64,000 nt of DNA from an uncultured Eubacteriales bacterium (GCA_934729465.1 CAKVEP010000001.1:1-64000); one strand, 5' to 3'. Counted from the first letter of the stretch, positions 26,211 to 34,354 are shown. Made by a program: numbers and translations. Notes: generated by a model from the letters alone, not told the origin.

Positions 26211-28136
26211 ATGCTTAGACATGATATGGTTGAAACTGTTGGAAAAGAATTTCTGACAAGCAATATAGAAGCTGGTGAATATAGTTATGTTCAAGCGGCA
26301 GGTGGAAAGGCTCAGCTGGAAGCAAAGGTTGGACATCCTGTATCACATTTTAAATTGGATATTCGATTTGAAATGGAAGATGTGGTTGTTTTGATTGAAA
26401 CAAAACAGAACTATGTTGATGATGATGAAAAACAGTTGCGTGAGTATCTGGAAGAAGAACGTGCTATTCATCCGGGAAAGAAAGCTATTTGTATTCTTGC
26501 TAATACAAACAATGATAAAATCAAAGTGTGGAAATCATTTGTTGATGATGAACATGTATTAAAAGATGAAGCCATGTTGGATAGAATGTCTCATTATGTT
26601 AGATTGTTCAAAATCAATAAATCCAATGACCGTGAAACAGTTCTTAAAAATACATATTCTTTGAATGAATTATTACACAAAAAGGATATTGATGAGAATC
26701 TGCGTAGTCAGTTTGTAGGAACAAGTCTTTTGTATATCAAAGACCTTGTGAAAAAGAAAGGTGCAGTATTGATTACAAAGGAATTTGTTGATTCTATGAA
26801 AGAGTTCTGGAGCTTAATGACACCAAAAGGCATCAGAGGTGCCATTGAAGGAGTGTTATCCGATTTGTTAGATGGTTCTGATAACAAAGCGAAGAAGATT
26901 GAATTGCTTCAAAAGAATGTTCTTGGAAATCAGAAAGTCAGAGCATTAAAGACTACAGATTGGGTAGAAATTCTCGAAACAATTATGCTGGATATTTACA
27001 GATACATTGACACTGACAGTTCAGAAGGTCAGGATATTCTGAATATGTTCTTCATAGCGTTTAATAAATATACAGGAAAGGCTGATAAGAATCAGGCATT
27101 TACACCAGACCATATTACAGAGTTTATGTGCCGTGTTACAGGTGTAGATAGAACCAAACGTGTGCTTGATGCCACATGTGGAAGTGGTTCTTTTCTTGTA
27201 CAAGCAATGGTAAAAGAGCTTGCTGATTGTAGACGTGGAAAACGAGAAAAAGAAGCCAAAGACCTTATGCGTAAGGTAAAAGAAGAACATATTTACGGTA
27301 TTGAGGTTGAAGAAAAAGCCTATGGTCTGTCTACAACAAATATGCTGATTCATGGAGATGGAAATAGTAATATCAAATTTGGAAGTTGTTTTGATTTGAA
27401 AGGATTCATTAAAGATGCAGACCCAGATATTATTCTTATGAATCCACCGTATAATGCGAAACCGATTGGTATTCCACCTAAATATAAAGCTGATTGGGGA
27501 AAGGCAAAGGATGGAAAAGAAGACCCAACTAAAGGTCTTGTATTTATTCATTTTCTGTCAGATGTAATTAAAGAAATGAATGAGAAAAGAGAATCTGAGG
27601 GTAAACCGCATAAAACGGTGAAAATGGCTGTATTGTTGCCAGTTGCAACAGCAATAGGGACAAAATCTGCTATTCAAAATGAGAAGATAGCCATGTTAGA
27701 AAATAACACATTGGAAGCTGTATTTACGTTGCCAAATGAAGTGTTTTATCCGGGAGCTTCTGTTTCGGCATGTTGTATGGTATTTACGCTGGGTGAGCCA
27801 CATGTAAAAGCAGATGGAACAGTGAAAGAAACTTTCTTTGGGTATTACAAAGAAGATGGATTTAAAAAGAAAAAGAATCTTGGAAGAGTGGAGCAGTTTG
27901 ATGATAATGGCGATAGTAAATGGAAAGCTATTGAAGAAGAATGGCTGAAATTATTTCGTAATCATAAATCTGTTGATGGATTATCAGCAACTGCGGAAGT
28001 ATCTGGAAAAGACGAGTGGTTGTGTGAAGCCTATATGAAAACAGATTATACAAAACTTACTGAAAAAGATTTTCAACAGACGCTTAATAATTATCTTGCG
28101 TATTTGATGAAGGAGGGCAAGATTTATGAATCTTAA
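26211..28136 (+). CDS. BcgI-like fused restriction endonuclease/N6-adenine methyltransferase subunit
   Basis: A 641-residue protein joining two activities. The N-terminal domain carries a PD-(D/E)xK pattern, LD at residue 50 and ETK at residues 63-65, as in type I HsdR N-domains. The gamma-class amino-methyltransferase core has LDATCGSGSF (about residue 318) and NPPY (about 411). There is no helicase domain and no hsdR gene nearby. This matches type IIB/IIG enzymes such as BcgI subunit A, which need a separate specificity subunit. That subunit follows with an 11-bp overlap. An orphan methyltransferase with a relic nuclease domain is the alternative. Confidence 0.78.
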   Translation: MLRHDMVETVGKEFLTSNIEAGEYSYVQAAGGKAQLEAKVGHPVSHFKLDIRFEMEDVVVLIETKQNYVDDDEKQLREYLEEERAIHPGKKAICILANTNNDKIKVWKSFVDDEHVLKDEAMLDRMSHYVRLFKINKSNDRETVLKNTYSLNELLHKKDIDENLRSQFVGTSLLYIKDLVKKKGAVLITKEFVDSMKEFWSLMTPKGIRGAIEGVLSDLLDGSDNKAKKIELLQKNVLGNQKVRALKTTDWVEILETIMLDIYRYIDTDSSEGQDILNMFFIAFNKYTGKADKNQAFTPDHITEFMCRVTGVDRTKRVLDATCGSGSFLVQAMVKELADCRRGKREKEAKDLMRKVKEEHIYGIEVEEKAYGLSTTNMLIHGDGNSNIKFGSCFDLKGFIKDADPDIILMNPPYNAKPIGIPPKYKADWGKAKDGKEDPTKGLVFIHFLSDVIKEMNEKRESEGKPHKTVKMAVLLPVATAIGTKSAIQNEKIAMLENNTLEAVFTLPNEVFYPGASVSACCMVFTLGEPHVKADGTVKETFFGYYKEDGFKKKKNLGRVEQFDDNGDSKWKAIEEEWLKLFRNHKSVDGLSATAEVSGKDEWLCEAYMKTDYTKLTEKDFQQTLNNYLAYLMKEGKIYES

Positions 28137-29280
28137 TATGGCTGATTGGAAAAAGTTTGTATTAAAAGATATTTTTTATATAAAATATGGTGTAAATCTG
28201 GAATTAAATGCCTGTGAAGAGGTATTAGATGAAAAAGCAATTGCATTTGTTAGCAGAACAGAATCAAATAACGGAGTATCGGCAAGAGTGAATTTAAAAG
28301 ATGGAGTGAATCCACAAAAGAAAGGTCTTATTACAGTTGCAGGAGGTGGAAGTGTTTTATCAACATTTGTACAACCTGAACCGTTTTATAGTGGGAGAGA
28401 TTTGTACACTCTTGATGTGAAAGAAGATGTTTCGCAAGAGATTAAATTTTTTTTGACAACATTGATTTCGGCGAATAAATACAAATATAATTATGGAAGA
28501 CAAGCTAACAAAACTTTACCATTCATTGAAATAAATCTTCCTATTCAACATAATGCAGATGGTACCCCATTCATTGATGTGAAAAAAAAGTATTCTGATG
28601 ATGGTTATGTTCCGGATTGGCAGTTCATGGAAGATTACATTAAATCATTGCATCATAAACCGTTGACGACAAAACAGCCAGTTAGTAGTGCGGTTGCATT
28701 GATTTATGATGATTGGAAAGAATTTACGTTGAATGATGTTTTTATATTGAAAGGTGGATTTTATAATAAAAAACCAGAGCATTCAGCAGAAGGTAATATT
28801 CCATTTTTAGCGTCAACAGAATCTAATAATGGAGTTACAGAAATTTATAATATTGAAGATATTAAAGGTTGGGATAAGGTTGGAAATGAAGATGACACAT
28901 TAGATAAAAAGCTATATAAAGGAAATTGTATTGCAGTGACCGTGAATGGTTCAGTATGTAATGCTTTCTATCAAAAAGAACAATTTACGTGTAGTCATGA
29001 TATCACAGCTTTTTATGTAAGACATTATAAGATGAATCCATATCTTGCAATGTTTTTATGCACAATTATTATGAAGGATAAGTATAGGTGGTCTTATGGA
29101 AGAAAACCACATGATGTAAAAAAGTTTGGTAAGTCGGTAATAAAACTTCCAGTACAACATAACCCAGACGGAACAATTTTTATTGATGAAAAACATACAT
29201 ACTCAGAAGAAGGGTATGTTCCAGACTGGCAGTTCATGGAAGACTATATTAAGTCATTACCGTATGGAGATAGGTTGTAA
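28126..29280 (+). CDS. HsdS/BcgI-B-like specificity subunit with two tandem target-recognition domains
   Basis: The 384-residue protein is an internal duplication. Each half starts DWK(K/E)F, contains (R/S)TESNNGV, then a YGR segment, then LP(I/V)QHN(A/P)DGT. Each half closes with the identical VPDWQFMEDYIKSL (about residues 163-176 and 366-379). Each half is thus one target-recognition domain plus a short spacer helix. Two different domains imply a bipartite, asymmetric DNA target. The length fits BcgI subunit B. It overlaps the nuclease-methyltransferase gene and is followed by a terminator. Confidence 0.82.
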   Translation: MNLNMADWKKFVLKDIFYIKYGVNLELNACEEVLDEKAIAFVSRTESNNGVSARVNLKDGVNPQKKGLITVAGGGSVLSTFVQPEPFYSGRDLYTLDVKEDVSQEIKFFLTTLISANKYKYNYGRQANKTLPFIEINLPIQHNADGTPFIDVKKKYSDDGYVPDWQFMEDYIKSLHHKPLTTKQPVSSAVALIYDDWKEFTLNDVFILKGGFYNKKPEHSAEGNIPFLASTESNNGVTEIYNIEDIKGWDKVGNEDDTLDKKLYKGNCIAVTVNGSVCNAFYQKEQFTCSHDITAFYVRHYKMNPYLAMFLCTIIMKDKYRWSYGRKPHDVKKFGKSVIKLPVQHNPDGTIFIDEKHTYSEEGYVPDWQFMEDYIKSLPYGDRL

Positions 29281-29290
29281 TTTATACGTT

Positions 29291-29335
29291 AAACAGGTGA
29301 TATACAAAGGTCTGTATGTTGCCTGTTTTTTTTTT
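29291..29335 (+). terminator. Terminator after the R-M operon
   Basis: AAACAGG (29291-29297) pairs with CCTGTTT (29322-29328), with inner pairing TATACA/TGTATG. A run of ten T follows. Confidence 0.85.
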
Positions 29336-29352
29336 ATATTCTAATATTATGA

Positions 29353-29393
29353 AACACGTTATAAAATAAAAATATGTTATAGGGTAGGAAAAA
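29353..29393 (+). promoter_or_regulatory. Recurrent bipartite motif, copy 3 (upstream of the 111-residue ORF)
   Basis: AACACGTT (29353-29360, within GAAACACGTT) and GGGTAGG at 29382, 29 bp apart, then AAAAA. GAAACACGTT is identical to the element side of the att core at 33754-33763. Confidence 0.5.
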
Positions 29394-29467
29394 CAGATTT
29401 AATGTGTTATATTTCAAGTGTAAACGAAAATAATAAATTTTTTGATAGAAAGTTGAGGTAAAATTTT

Positions 29468-29803
29468 ATGAGTAAACGTAATAAAAAAGAAAATGAATTA
29501 TTAAATTATCTGAGTGAAGATGAAAGAAAAGTTTATGAAGAATTTGAAGCAAAGCTGAAAGCAAAAAGAGATGTTGCTGTAAAAAGACAGAAGAAAGAAA
29601 TCAACTTCTGGAAAGAAATTGATGAACGTGAGGAAGAAGTTTATCAGTACATTCTTAAAAATCGCAAAGCGAAAAATGCAGAGCAGAAAACAGAACCTGT
29701 TCAGACACAAATTTCACATCAGGAAGAATCTGTTCCAGTTGAAAATGTAGGTGAACAGGAAAGAGAAAATGTTACAAATTCATTCTATGGACAGAATCAG
29801 TAA
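29468..29803 (+). CDS. Small charged coiled-coil protein of unknown function
   Basis: A 111-residue, highly charged, helical protein (MSKRNKKENELLNYLSEDE...). A predicted coiled coil spans about residues 15-75 and a Gln/Glu-rich tail follows. I recognise no family. It has a moderate ribosome site (GAGGT) and lies immediately upstream of the oriT-like region and the relaxase. An accessory mobilization (MobC-like) role is possible by position only. Confidence 0.55.
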   Translation: MSKRNKKENELLNYLSEDERKVYEEFEAKLKAKRDVAVKRQKKEINFWKEIDEREEEVYQYILKNRKAKNAEQKTEPVQTQISHQEESVPVENVGEQERENVTNSFYGQNQ

Positions 29804-29810
29804 AGAACAT

Positions 29811-29931
29811 TTTCGCAAGCCCCGCAGGGTCGGGGTAAGTCCAGAAAGGGGCAGACAGCCCCTTTTGGCGAAAGAAAACCTTTGATGCGAAGCGTCAAAG
29901 GTTGTATTGAGCAACCTTGGCAGAGGCAAGG
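29811..29931 (+). other. oriT-like block of nested inverted repeats
   Basis: Successive inverted repeats: outer TTTCGC/GCGAAA (29811/29868); CCCCG/CGGGG (29820-29835); AAAGGGGC/GCCCCTTT (29845-29865); CCTTTGATGC/GCGTCAAAGG (29879-29901); GGTTG/CAACC (29900-29916); CCTTG/CAAGG (29915-29931). It is GC-rich against its surroundings and sits 50 bp before the relaxase start, the classical location of oriT. The nic site is not assignable. Confidence 0.6.
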
Positions 29932-29981
29932 TTGGAAACAAATACGGATGCGGATATATTACAGGAAAGGAGATGGACGAG

Positions 29982-31559
29982 ATGGCTGAAACAATGACAG
30001 TATCATCATCGCAGGGTCATACAGCAGAATGGCACGACCAGCGACTGACTACACCGGTAAATGCAGATGTTGAATTGAGTTCCAGAAATGAGTTTTGGAT
30101 TGGCGATATGAATTCAACAGATGCAGATAAATTCAATGAAATTTTTCAAGATTCAGTGGATGATTTTAACGCAAAGCAAACAAGACCATCACGAAAAATG
30201 GGTGCGGAATCTACAAGCCCAGAACGACAGAAAAGTTATTATGATGGTGTTGTGGATGGAACCTTTTGCTATGGAAAAGGAAAGCAAAAAGAAACACCAA
30301 TTCAAGAAGTCGTTTTACAGATTGGAAATAAAGATGACAATGGTGTGACAGATAAAGATTTTGATATGGAACATTGGAAAACATTGAAAAAATCTGGACA
30401 TGAAAAAGAAGCATCGGAGTATGCGATTTCACATTTGAATAAAAGTGAAAATACAGAAAGAACAAAAAGAATTCTTCACAAAACTGTTGAAAGAATTGCA
30501 ACATTAGACCCTGAGCATTTAATTGTTATTCGTGCGACATATCACGGAGATGAACCGTGTGGGACAGGTCATGGTCATCTTGCATATGTGTTAAGAGCAA
30601 CAGGATATGAAAAGGGTATGGAATCAAGAGTTGCAAGTGTGAAAGCACTTGAACAGATGGGATTTAAAAAGACAAAAGAATCTGAATATGGAATTGTACA
30701 GTTGCATGAAAAATTCAAAGAAATCATTGAGGAAGAAATGATAAATGATGCGATTGAATATGGCTATGAAGCAATTCAAAGAACGCCTGATTCTGGTGAA
30801 CATAGAAAGCGTTCAGACGTTTCAGAATTTAGAGAAATGGCTGCGGAAAGACAGGATTTGAAAGAATTACAAATGGAAGTCAATGATGCAGTTGCAGACA
30901 ATCAATTAAGAGAATTTGCTCTGGAACAGAGAGAAAATAGTGTCAAACGACAGAAAGCATTGAATGATGAAAAATCAAAAGAAATCAATGACAGAGATGA
31001 ACAAGTTCGTAAAAAAGAAATGGCATTTTCTGAGAAAAATTCTGAATTGATTCTTAGAGAATCGAATGTTCTTATTAAGGAATCAGAAATTGATGAGCGT
31101 GAAGAAAAATTGAAAAAGAAGCAGGAGCAGGACGAAAAAGATTTTCAGATGAAAGAAGATAAGATAGAAGCTCAACAACGTGTTATTTCACAACGTGAAA
31201 AAAGCGTTTCTGAAAGAGAAAATTCAGTTGATGTAAAAGAAAATGAGGTTGCTCAAAAATCAGCAGAATATGGTAAAAAATTAGTTCTTCTTGATTCTTT
31301 GATTGATGATGTACAATCTTATAAATCCCCTGTTTCTGTTGCAAAGAATGTTTTGGAAATTTTGAAAGAATCAATGAATGAAAAAGGTAAAAGAGTTACA
31401 AGTGATATGATTGGTGTTCTGACAAGAAATACAGATATGCTGAATAGAAAATATCAGGCAAAAATTAACGAAACAAGAGTGAAACGTGAACAGATTCAGC
31501 AGGGTACATATTTTGATATGTCTGATGAACAAGATGAACGTGGAGATAGAAGTTTGTAA
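29982..31559 (+). CDS. MobV-like relaxase/plasmid recombination enzyme
   Basis: A 525-residue mobilization protein. The N-terminal stretch HTAEWHDQRLTTPVNADVEL resembles motif I (H..R..., N.D.EL) of Pre/MobV enzymes. YHGDEPCGTGHGH gives the HxDE...HxH metal-binding motif of the HUH-type centre. From about residue 250 to 450 it is a long coiled coil. The ATG at 29982 follows AAAGGAG by nine bases; a TTG at 29907 in the same frame would run through the oriT-like hairpins and is unlikely. It would nick oriT for transfer with a helper conjugation system. Family placement is by motif only. Confidence 0.72.
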   Translation: MAETMTVSSSQGHTAEWHDQRLTTPVNADVELSSRNEFWIGDMNSTDADKFNEIFQDSVDDFNAKQTRPSRKMGAESTSPERQKSYYDGVVDGTFCYGKGKQKETPIQEVVLQIGNKDDNGVTDKDFDMEHWKTLKKSGHEKEASEYAISHLNKSENTERTKRILHKTVERIATLDPEHLIVIRATYHGDEPCGTGHGHLAYVLRATGYEKGMESRVASVKALEQMGFKKTKESEYGIVQLHEKFKEIIEEEMINDAIEYGYEAIQRTPDSGEHRKRSDVSEFREMAAERQDLKELQMEVNDAVADNQLREFALEQRENSVKRQKALNDEKSKEINDRDEQVRKKEMAFSEKNSELILRESNVLIKESEIDEREEKLKKKQEQDEKDFQMKEDKIEAQQRVISQREKSVSERENSVDVKENEVAQKSAEYGKKLVLLDSLIDDVQSYKSPVSVAKNVLEILKESMNEKGKRVTSDMIGVLTRNTDMLNRKYQAKINETRVKREQIQQGTYFDMSDEQDERGDRSL

Positions 31560-31576
31560 GAGAATGAGGTGTTTAC

Positions 31577-31870
31577 ATGAATGAAAATACAAAAAAATAT
31601 TTGTATGTCTATGGTGATTTAGATTATCAAATCAGAGATAGAATTGATGTGTTGAAAAAAGCATTAGAGGATGTAAGAAATACTCTTGGAGAAATTTGTG
31701 AGGATGAAATCGAATGTGGTCATGTAGAGACAGGCAAGGACTGGCTGGACTATCATAAAAAATACAGCAAGGCAAAAGAAGAGATGGAAGAATTGTTGAG
31801 AACGGTTCAGTCTGGAAGACTAAAAGATTACATGGAAGAATTATGGAAAGTTCCAGACATTGATTTATAA
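31577..31870 (+). CDS. Small helical protein of unknown function
   Basis: A 97-residue acidic, helical protein (MNENTKKYLYVYGDLDYQIRD...). No family is recognised. It starts 17 bp after the relaxase stop with GAGGTG upstream, so it is probably cotranscribed with the relaxase. A perfect palindrome and a terminator follow. Confidence 0.6.
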   Translation: MNENTKKYLYVYGDLDYQIRDRIDVLKKALEDVRNTLGEICEDEIECGHVETGKDWLDYHKKYSKAKEEMEELLRTVQSGRLKDYMEELWKVPDIDL

Positions 31871-31877
31871 TAATGGT

Positions 31878-31897
31878 CGCTCCCTGTACAGGGAGCG
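31878..31897. repeat. Perfect 20-bp palindrome
   Basis: CGCTCCCTGTACAGGGAGCG is a perfect dyad directly after the 97-residue gene. It may be a protein-binding site or an RNA hairpin protecting the 3' end. Confidence 0.65.
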
Positions 31898-31934
31898 TGA
31901 ATTGAAATGACATTGATTGATTTATAAATAAAAT

Positions 31935-31961
31935 GGCATCTGGGAAATCAGGTGTCTTTTT
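31935..31961 (+). terminator. Terminator before the integrase gene
   Basis: GGCATCTG (31935-31942) pairs with CAGGTGTC (31949-31956) with wobble pairs. TTTTT follows, isolating the integrase from upstream transcription. Confidence 0.65.
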
Positions 31962-32020
31962 CTTTGCTTTTAATCATGTAGAAAAATGTTGAAAGAAGTG
32001 TATCATTGATATATAATAGA

Positions 32021-32060
32021 AACACGATATTGACTAAACCTAAGAAAGTGGGTAGGAAAA
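32021..32060 (+). promoter_or_regulatory. Recurrent bipartite motif, copy 4 (overlapping the integrase translation start)
   Basis: AACACGAT (32021-32028) and GGGTAGG (32050) are again 29 bp apart. Here GGGTAGGAAA abuts the integrase ATG, so the box also occupies the ribosome-binding position. A bound protein could block integrase expression. Confidence 0.5.
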
Positions 32061-33793
32061 TGGCAAAAAGGAAGTTGAATTGCTATATATATACGAGAGT
32101 ATCAACAGAATTACAGCTTGATGGATATTCGTTAGAAGCTCAAAAGGAACGACTACGGAAAGAAGCAAGTCATCGAGGAATGAGAATTGTTGGTGAATAT
32201 TCAGATGAGGGAAAATCAGGTAAAAACGTTGCTGGAAGACCGGAATTTCGTAAGATGCTTGCTGATATTAAATCTGGCAAAGATAATGTTGATTATGTAC
32301 TTGTATTCAAGCTCAGTCGATTCGGTAGAAATACGGCTGATACACTGAACAGTCTGCAATATATGGAAGATTACGGAGTGAATCTGTTGTGTGTTGAAGA
32401 CAATATAGATTCTGCTGGTGCATCTGGAAAACTGATGATTTCAGTGTTAGCGGCGGTTGCTGAAATCGAGCGTGAAAATATCAAAGAGCAGACAATGGCT
32501 GGAAGACAGCAAAAGGCACGTGACGGCTTGTGGAACGGTGGTTTTGCTCCATACGGTTACAAATTGGTTAATGTAGATGGTCAGAAATCAAAGATGCTGG
32601 TTGTTGATGAAGAAGAAGCAAAGCTGATTCGATTGATTTATGAAAAGTATTTACAGGGTATGGGCGTAAATGCGGTTGCAAAATGGCTTAATGAGAATGG
32701 ATACACAAAGACTGTGAGACAGAATGGAACTGTTCCTAACATATCAGCTCATTTTGTAACGAATGTGCTTGATAATCCTGTCTATTGCGGAAAGATTTCG
32801 TATGGACGTAGGAGAACTGAAAAGATTGATGGTACTAGAAATGAGTTTCATGTGGTTAAGCAGGATAAAGAATCATACAAGCTGTATCAGGGGCAACACG
32901 AAGCAATCATTGATGAAGATACATGGTACAGAGTGCAAGTGAAACGTAAGAAGAATGCTTTCAAGAGAGAGAAGACACATTCATTATTGCATGAACATAT
33001 CTTGTCAGGAATTATAAAATGTCCTGTGTGTGGTTCGTCAATGTATGGTGTGGTAAATCGTAAGAAAAAGAAGGGTTCTGAAGAATTCTACACTGATATG
33101 TGGTATTATCTTTGTAAGAATCGAAAGATGGTCTCAGGGCATCTGTGCGACTACAAGAAGCATATCAGACAGGATGAAATCAATGCAGAGGTCATACAGC
33201 TTGTAAAGTATGTTTTTTGTGGCGAAAACGATATGAAAGACCAGATTCTTAAAAAGCTGGGTTCTGATGATTCGTTGAGTGAATTATTACAAGAAAAAGA
33301 ACGTCTTGCGAAAGAACATGAGAAGCTGGATTCTAAGAAATCAAAGCAGTTACGCAGAATCAATGAGTTGGATATTGATGATGAATTATACGATGATTTG
33401 ATGAAGACATACAGAGCTGGTGTGCAGGAAATCAATGAACAGATTGCTATAATAGAGAATCAGATGTATCAGAATGATTTGAGTATTGAAAATGCTCAGG
33501 GTGAAAATCTGTCGGCTGAGGTCTATAAAAGAATTATTGATGAAATGTTAGACCACATAGACGATATGCCAGACAGTGATAAAAAGCTGATGATGAATCT
33601 GTTGATTGAGAAAGTGGAAATTTATGAAGAGAAGCAGAAAGACGGTCGTTGGGTGAAATCAGTACAGTTCAAGATTCCATTAAATGTTGATGGAAAGCTT
33701 GTTGACACAATGTTTTTTGATGATGAAGATACGGAAAATTCCCTATCCAATGAGAAACACGTTGAAACTGTAGCTTTGATGACACTTAAATAA
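32060..33793 (+). CDS. Large serine recombinase (element integrase)
   Basis: Catalyses site-specific integration and excision. The resolvase domain holds the nucleophile Ser15 in YTRVSTELQ, with SRFGRN and AEIERENIKEQ blocks. The recombinase domain follows (APYGYKL...). Next come a zinc ribbon (CPVCGSSM ... LCDYK, about residues 315-360), a long coiled coil (about residues 410-470) and a C-terminal tail. ATG 32060 (MAKRKLNCYIY) is preferred over an upstream ATG at 32006. The last 10 codons (33764-33793) are the displaced 3' end of host rlmD. In the circle the frame would continue into the 105-codon tail now on rlmD, giving about 673 residues. Confidence 0.93.
   Translation: MAKRKLNCYIYTRVSTELQLDGYSLEAQKERLRKEASHRGMRIVGEYSDEGKSGKNVAGRPEFRKMLADIKSGKDNVDYVLVFKLSRFGRNTADTLNSLQYMEDYGVNLLCVEDNIDSAGASGKLMISVLAAVAEIERENIKEQTMAGRQQKARDGLWNGGFAPYGYKLVNVDGQKSKMLVVDEEEAKLIRLIYEKYLQGMGVNAVAKWLNENGYTKTVRQNGTVPNISAHFVTNVLDNPVYCGKISYGRRRTEKIDGTRNEFHVVKQDKESYKLYQGQHEAIIDEDTWYRVQVKRKKNAFKREKTHSLLHEHILSGIIKCPVCGSSMYGVVNRKKKKGSEEFYTDMWYYLCKNRKMVSGHLCDYKKHIRQDEINAEVIQLVKYVFCGENDMKDQILKKLGSDDSLSELLQEKERLAKEHEKLDSKKSKQLRRINELDIDDELYDDLMKTYRAGVQEINEQIAIIENQMYQNDLSIENAQGENLSAEVYKRIIDEMLDHIDDMPDSDKKLMMNLLIEKVEIYEEKQKDGRWVKSVQFKIPLNVDGKLVDTMFFDDEDTENSLSNEKHVETVALMTLK
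33739..33771 (+). other. attR: right junction of the integrated element
   Basis: The element arm TTCCCTATCCAA (33739-33750) is 13 bp before GA (33764-33765) in CACGTTGA (33758-33765). Host rlmD sequence (AACTGTAGCTTTGATG...TAA) follows to 33793. The host end would encode HVETVALMTLK, a normal RumA C-terminus. Confidence 0.8.
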
Positions 33794-33820
33794 TTTTAAA
33801 CTAAAATGGAGTACGATTTT

Positions 33821-34354
33821 ATGATACTAGAAACAAAAAGATTAATTCTTCGCCCATGGAAAGACAGCGACGCTAATGATTTATACAGATATGCAAGTAG
33901 TCCTGAGGTAGGTCCCATAGCAGGGTGGCCGGCTCACACAAGTGTTCAAAACAGCTTAGAAATTATAAAAAATGTTCTGTCCAAAAACGAAACATATGCT
34001 GTGGTTTTGAAAAATGTTGGTCATGCCGTGGGAAGTATAGGTCTTATGATTGGTGGCGAAAGCCATTTGGACCTGCCTTCTTCAGAGGGAGAAATAGGAT
34101 ATTGGATAGGCGTTCCTTATTGGGGACAAGGACTTATCCCTGAAGCTGTAAACGAAATAATTCGTCATGCTTTTGAAGACTTAAACTTAGAAAAATTATG
34201 GTGTGGATATTATAATGATAATGTTAAATCTAAAAGAGTTCAGGAAAAATGTGGGTTTACGTATCATCACACCATTAAAAATTTTAAGCATCCTTTAATC
34301 AGCGACATCCGAACAGAACACATTTCTTGTTTGTTGAAAGGAGATTACAAATGA
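33821..34354 (+). CDS. GNAT-family N-acetyltransferase (RimJ/RimL type)
   Basis: A 177-residue acetyltransferase beginning MILETKRLILRPWKDSDAND, the classic RimJ/RimL start. GEIGYWIGVPYWGQGLIPEA holds the acetyl-CoA loop. VQEKCGF near the end is also conserved. The ATG at 33821 follows GGAG by nine bases. It would have been the next gene after rlmD before the element inserted. The substrate (protein N-terminus, antibiotic or metabolite) is not predictable. The stop overlaps the next gene's start (ATGA). Confidence 0.88.
   Translation: MILETKRLILRPWKDSDANDLYRYASSPEVGPIAGWPAHTSVQNSLEIIKNVLSKNETYAVVLKNVGHAVGSIGLMIGGESHLDLPSSEGEIGYWIGVPYWGQGLIPEAVNEIIRHAFEDLNLEKLWCGYYNDNVKSKRVQEKCGFTYHHTIKNFKHPLISDIRTEHISCLLKGDYK

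Larger units (their letters stand above)
21738..33765 (+). mobile_element. Integrative mobilizable element in the 3' end of rlmD (about 12.0 kb)
   Basis: The boundaries are the shared core CACGTTGA in rlmD (ending 21739) and in the integrase gene (ending 33765). Cargo in order: rlmD-tail, Xis-like gene, replication helicase, hairpin-rich region, parA, ribbon-helix-helix gene, two-subunit restriction-modification system, small ORF, oriT-like block, relaxase, small ORF, serine integrase. Except for the rlmD junction, all genes are on the plus strand. Codon use and intergenic style differ from the host. It has no type IV secretion genes, so transfer would depend on a helper. The presence of replication and partition genes suggests an episomal phase. 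Confidence 0.88.

Noticed and set aside
29907..29981. TTG at 29907 as the relaxase start.
   Set aside because: The extra 25 codons run through oriT-like hairpins and lack a ribosome site. ATG 29982 has AAAGGAG at 9-bp spacing.
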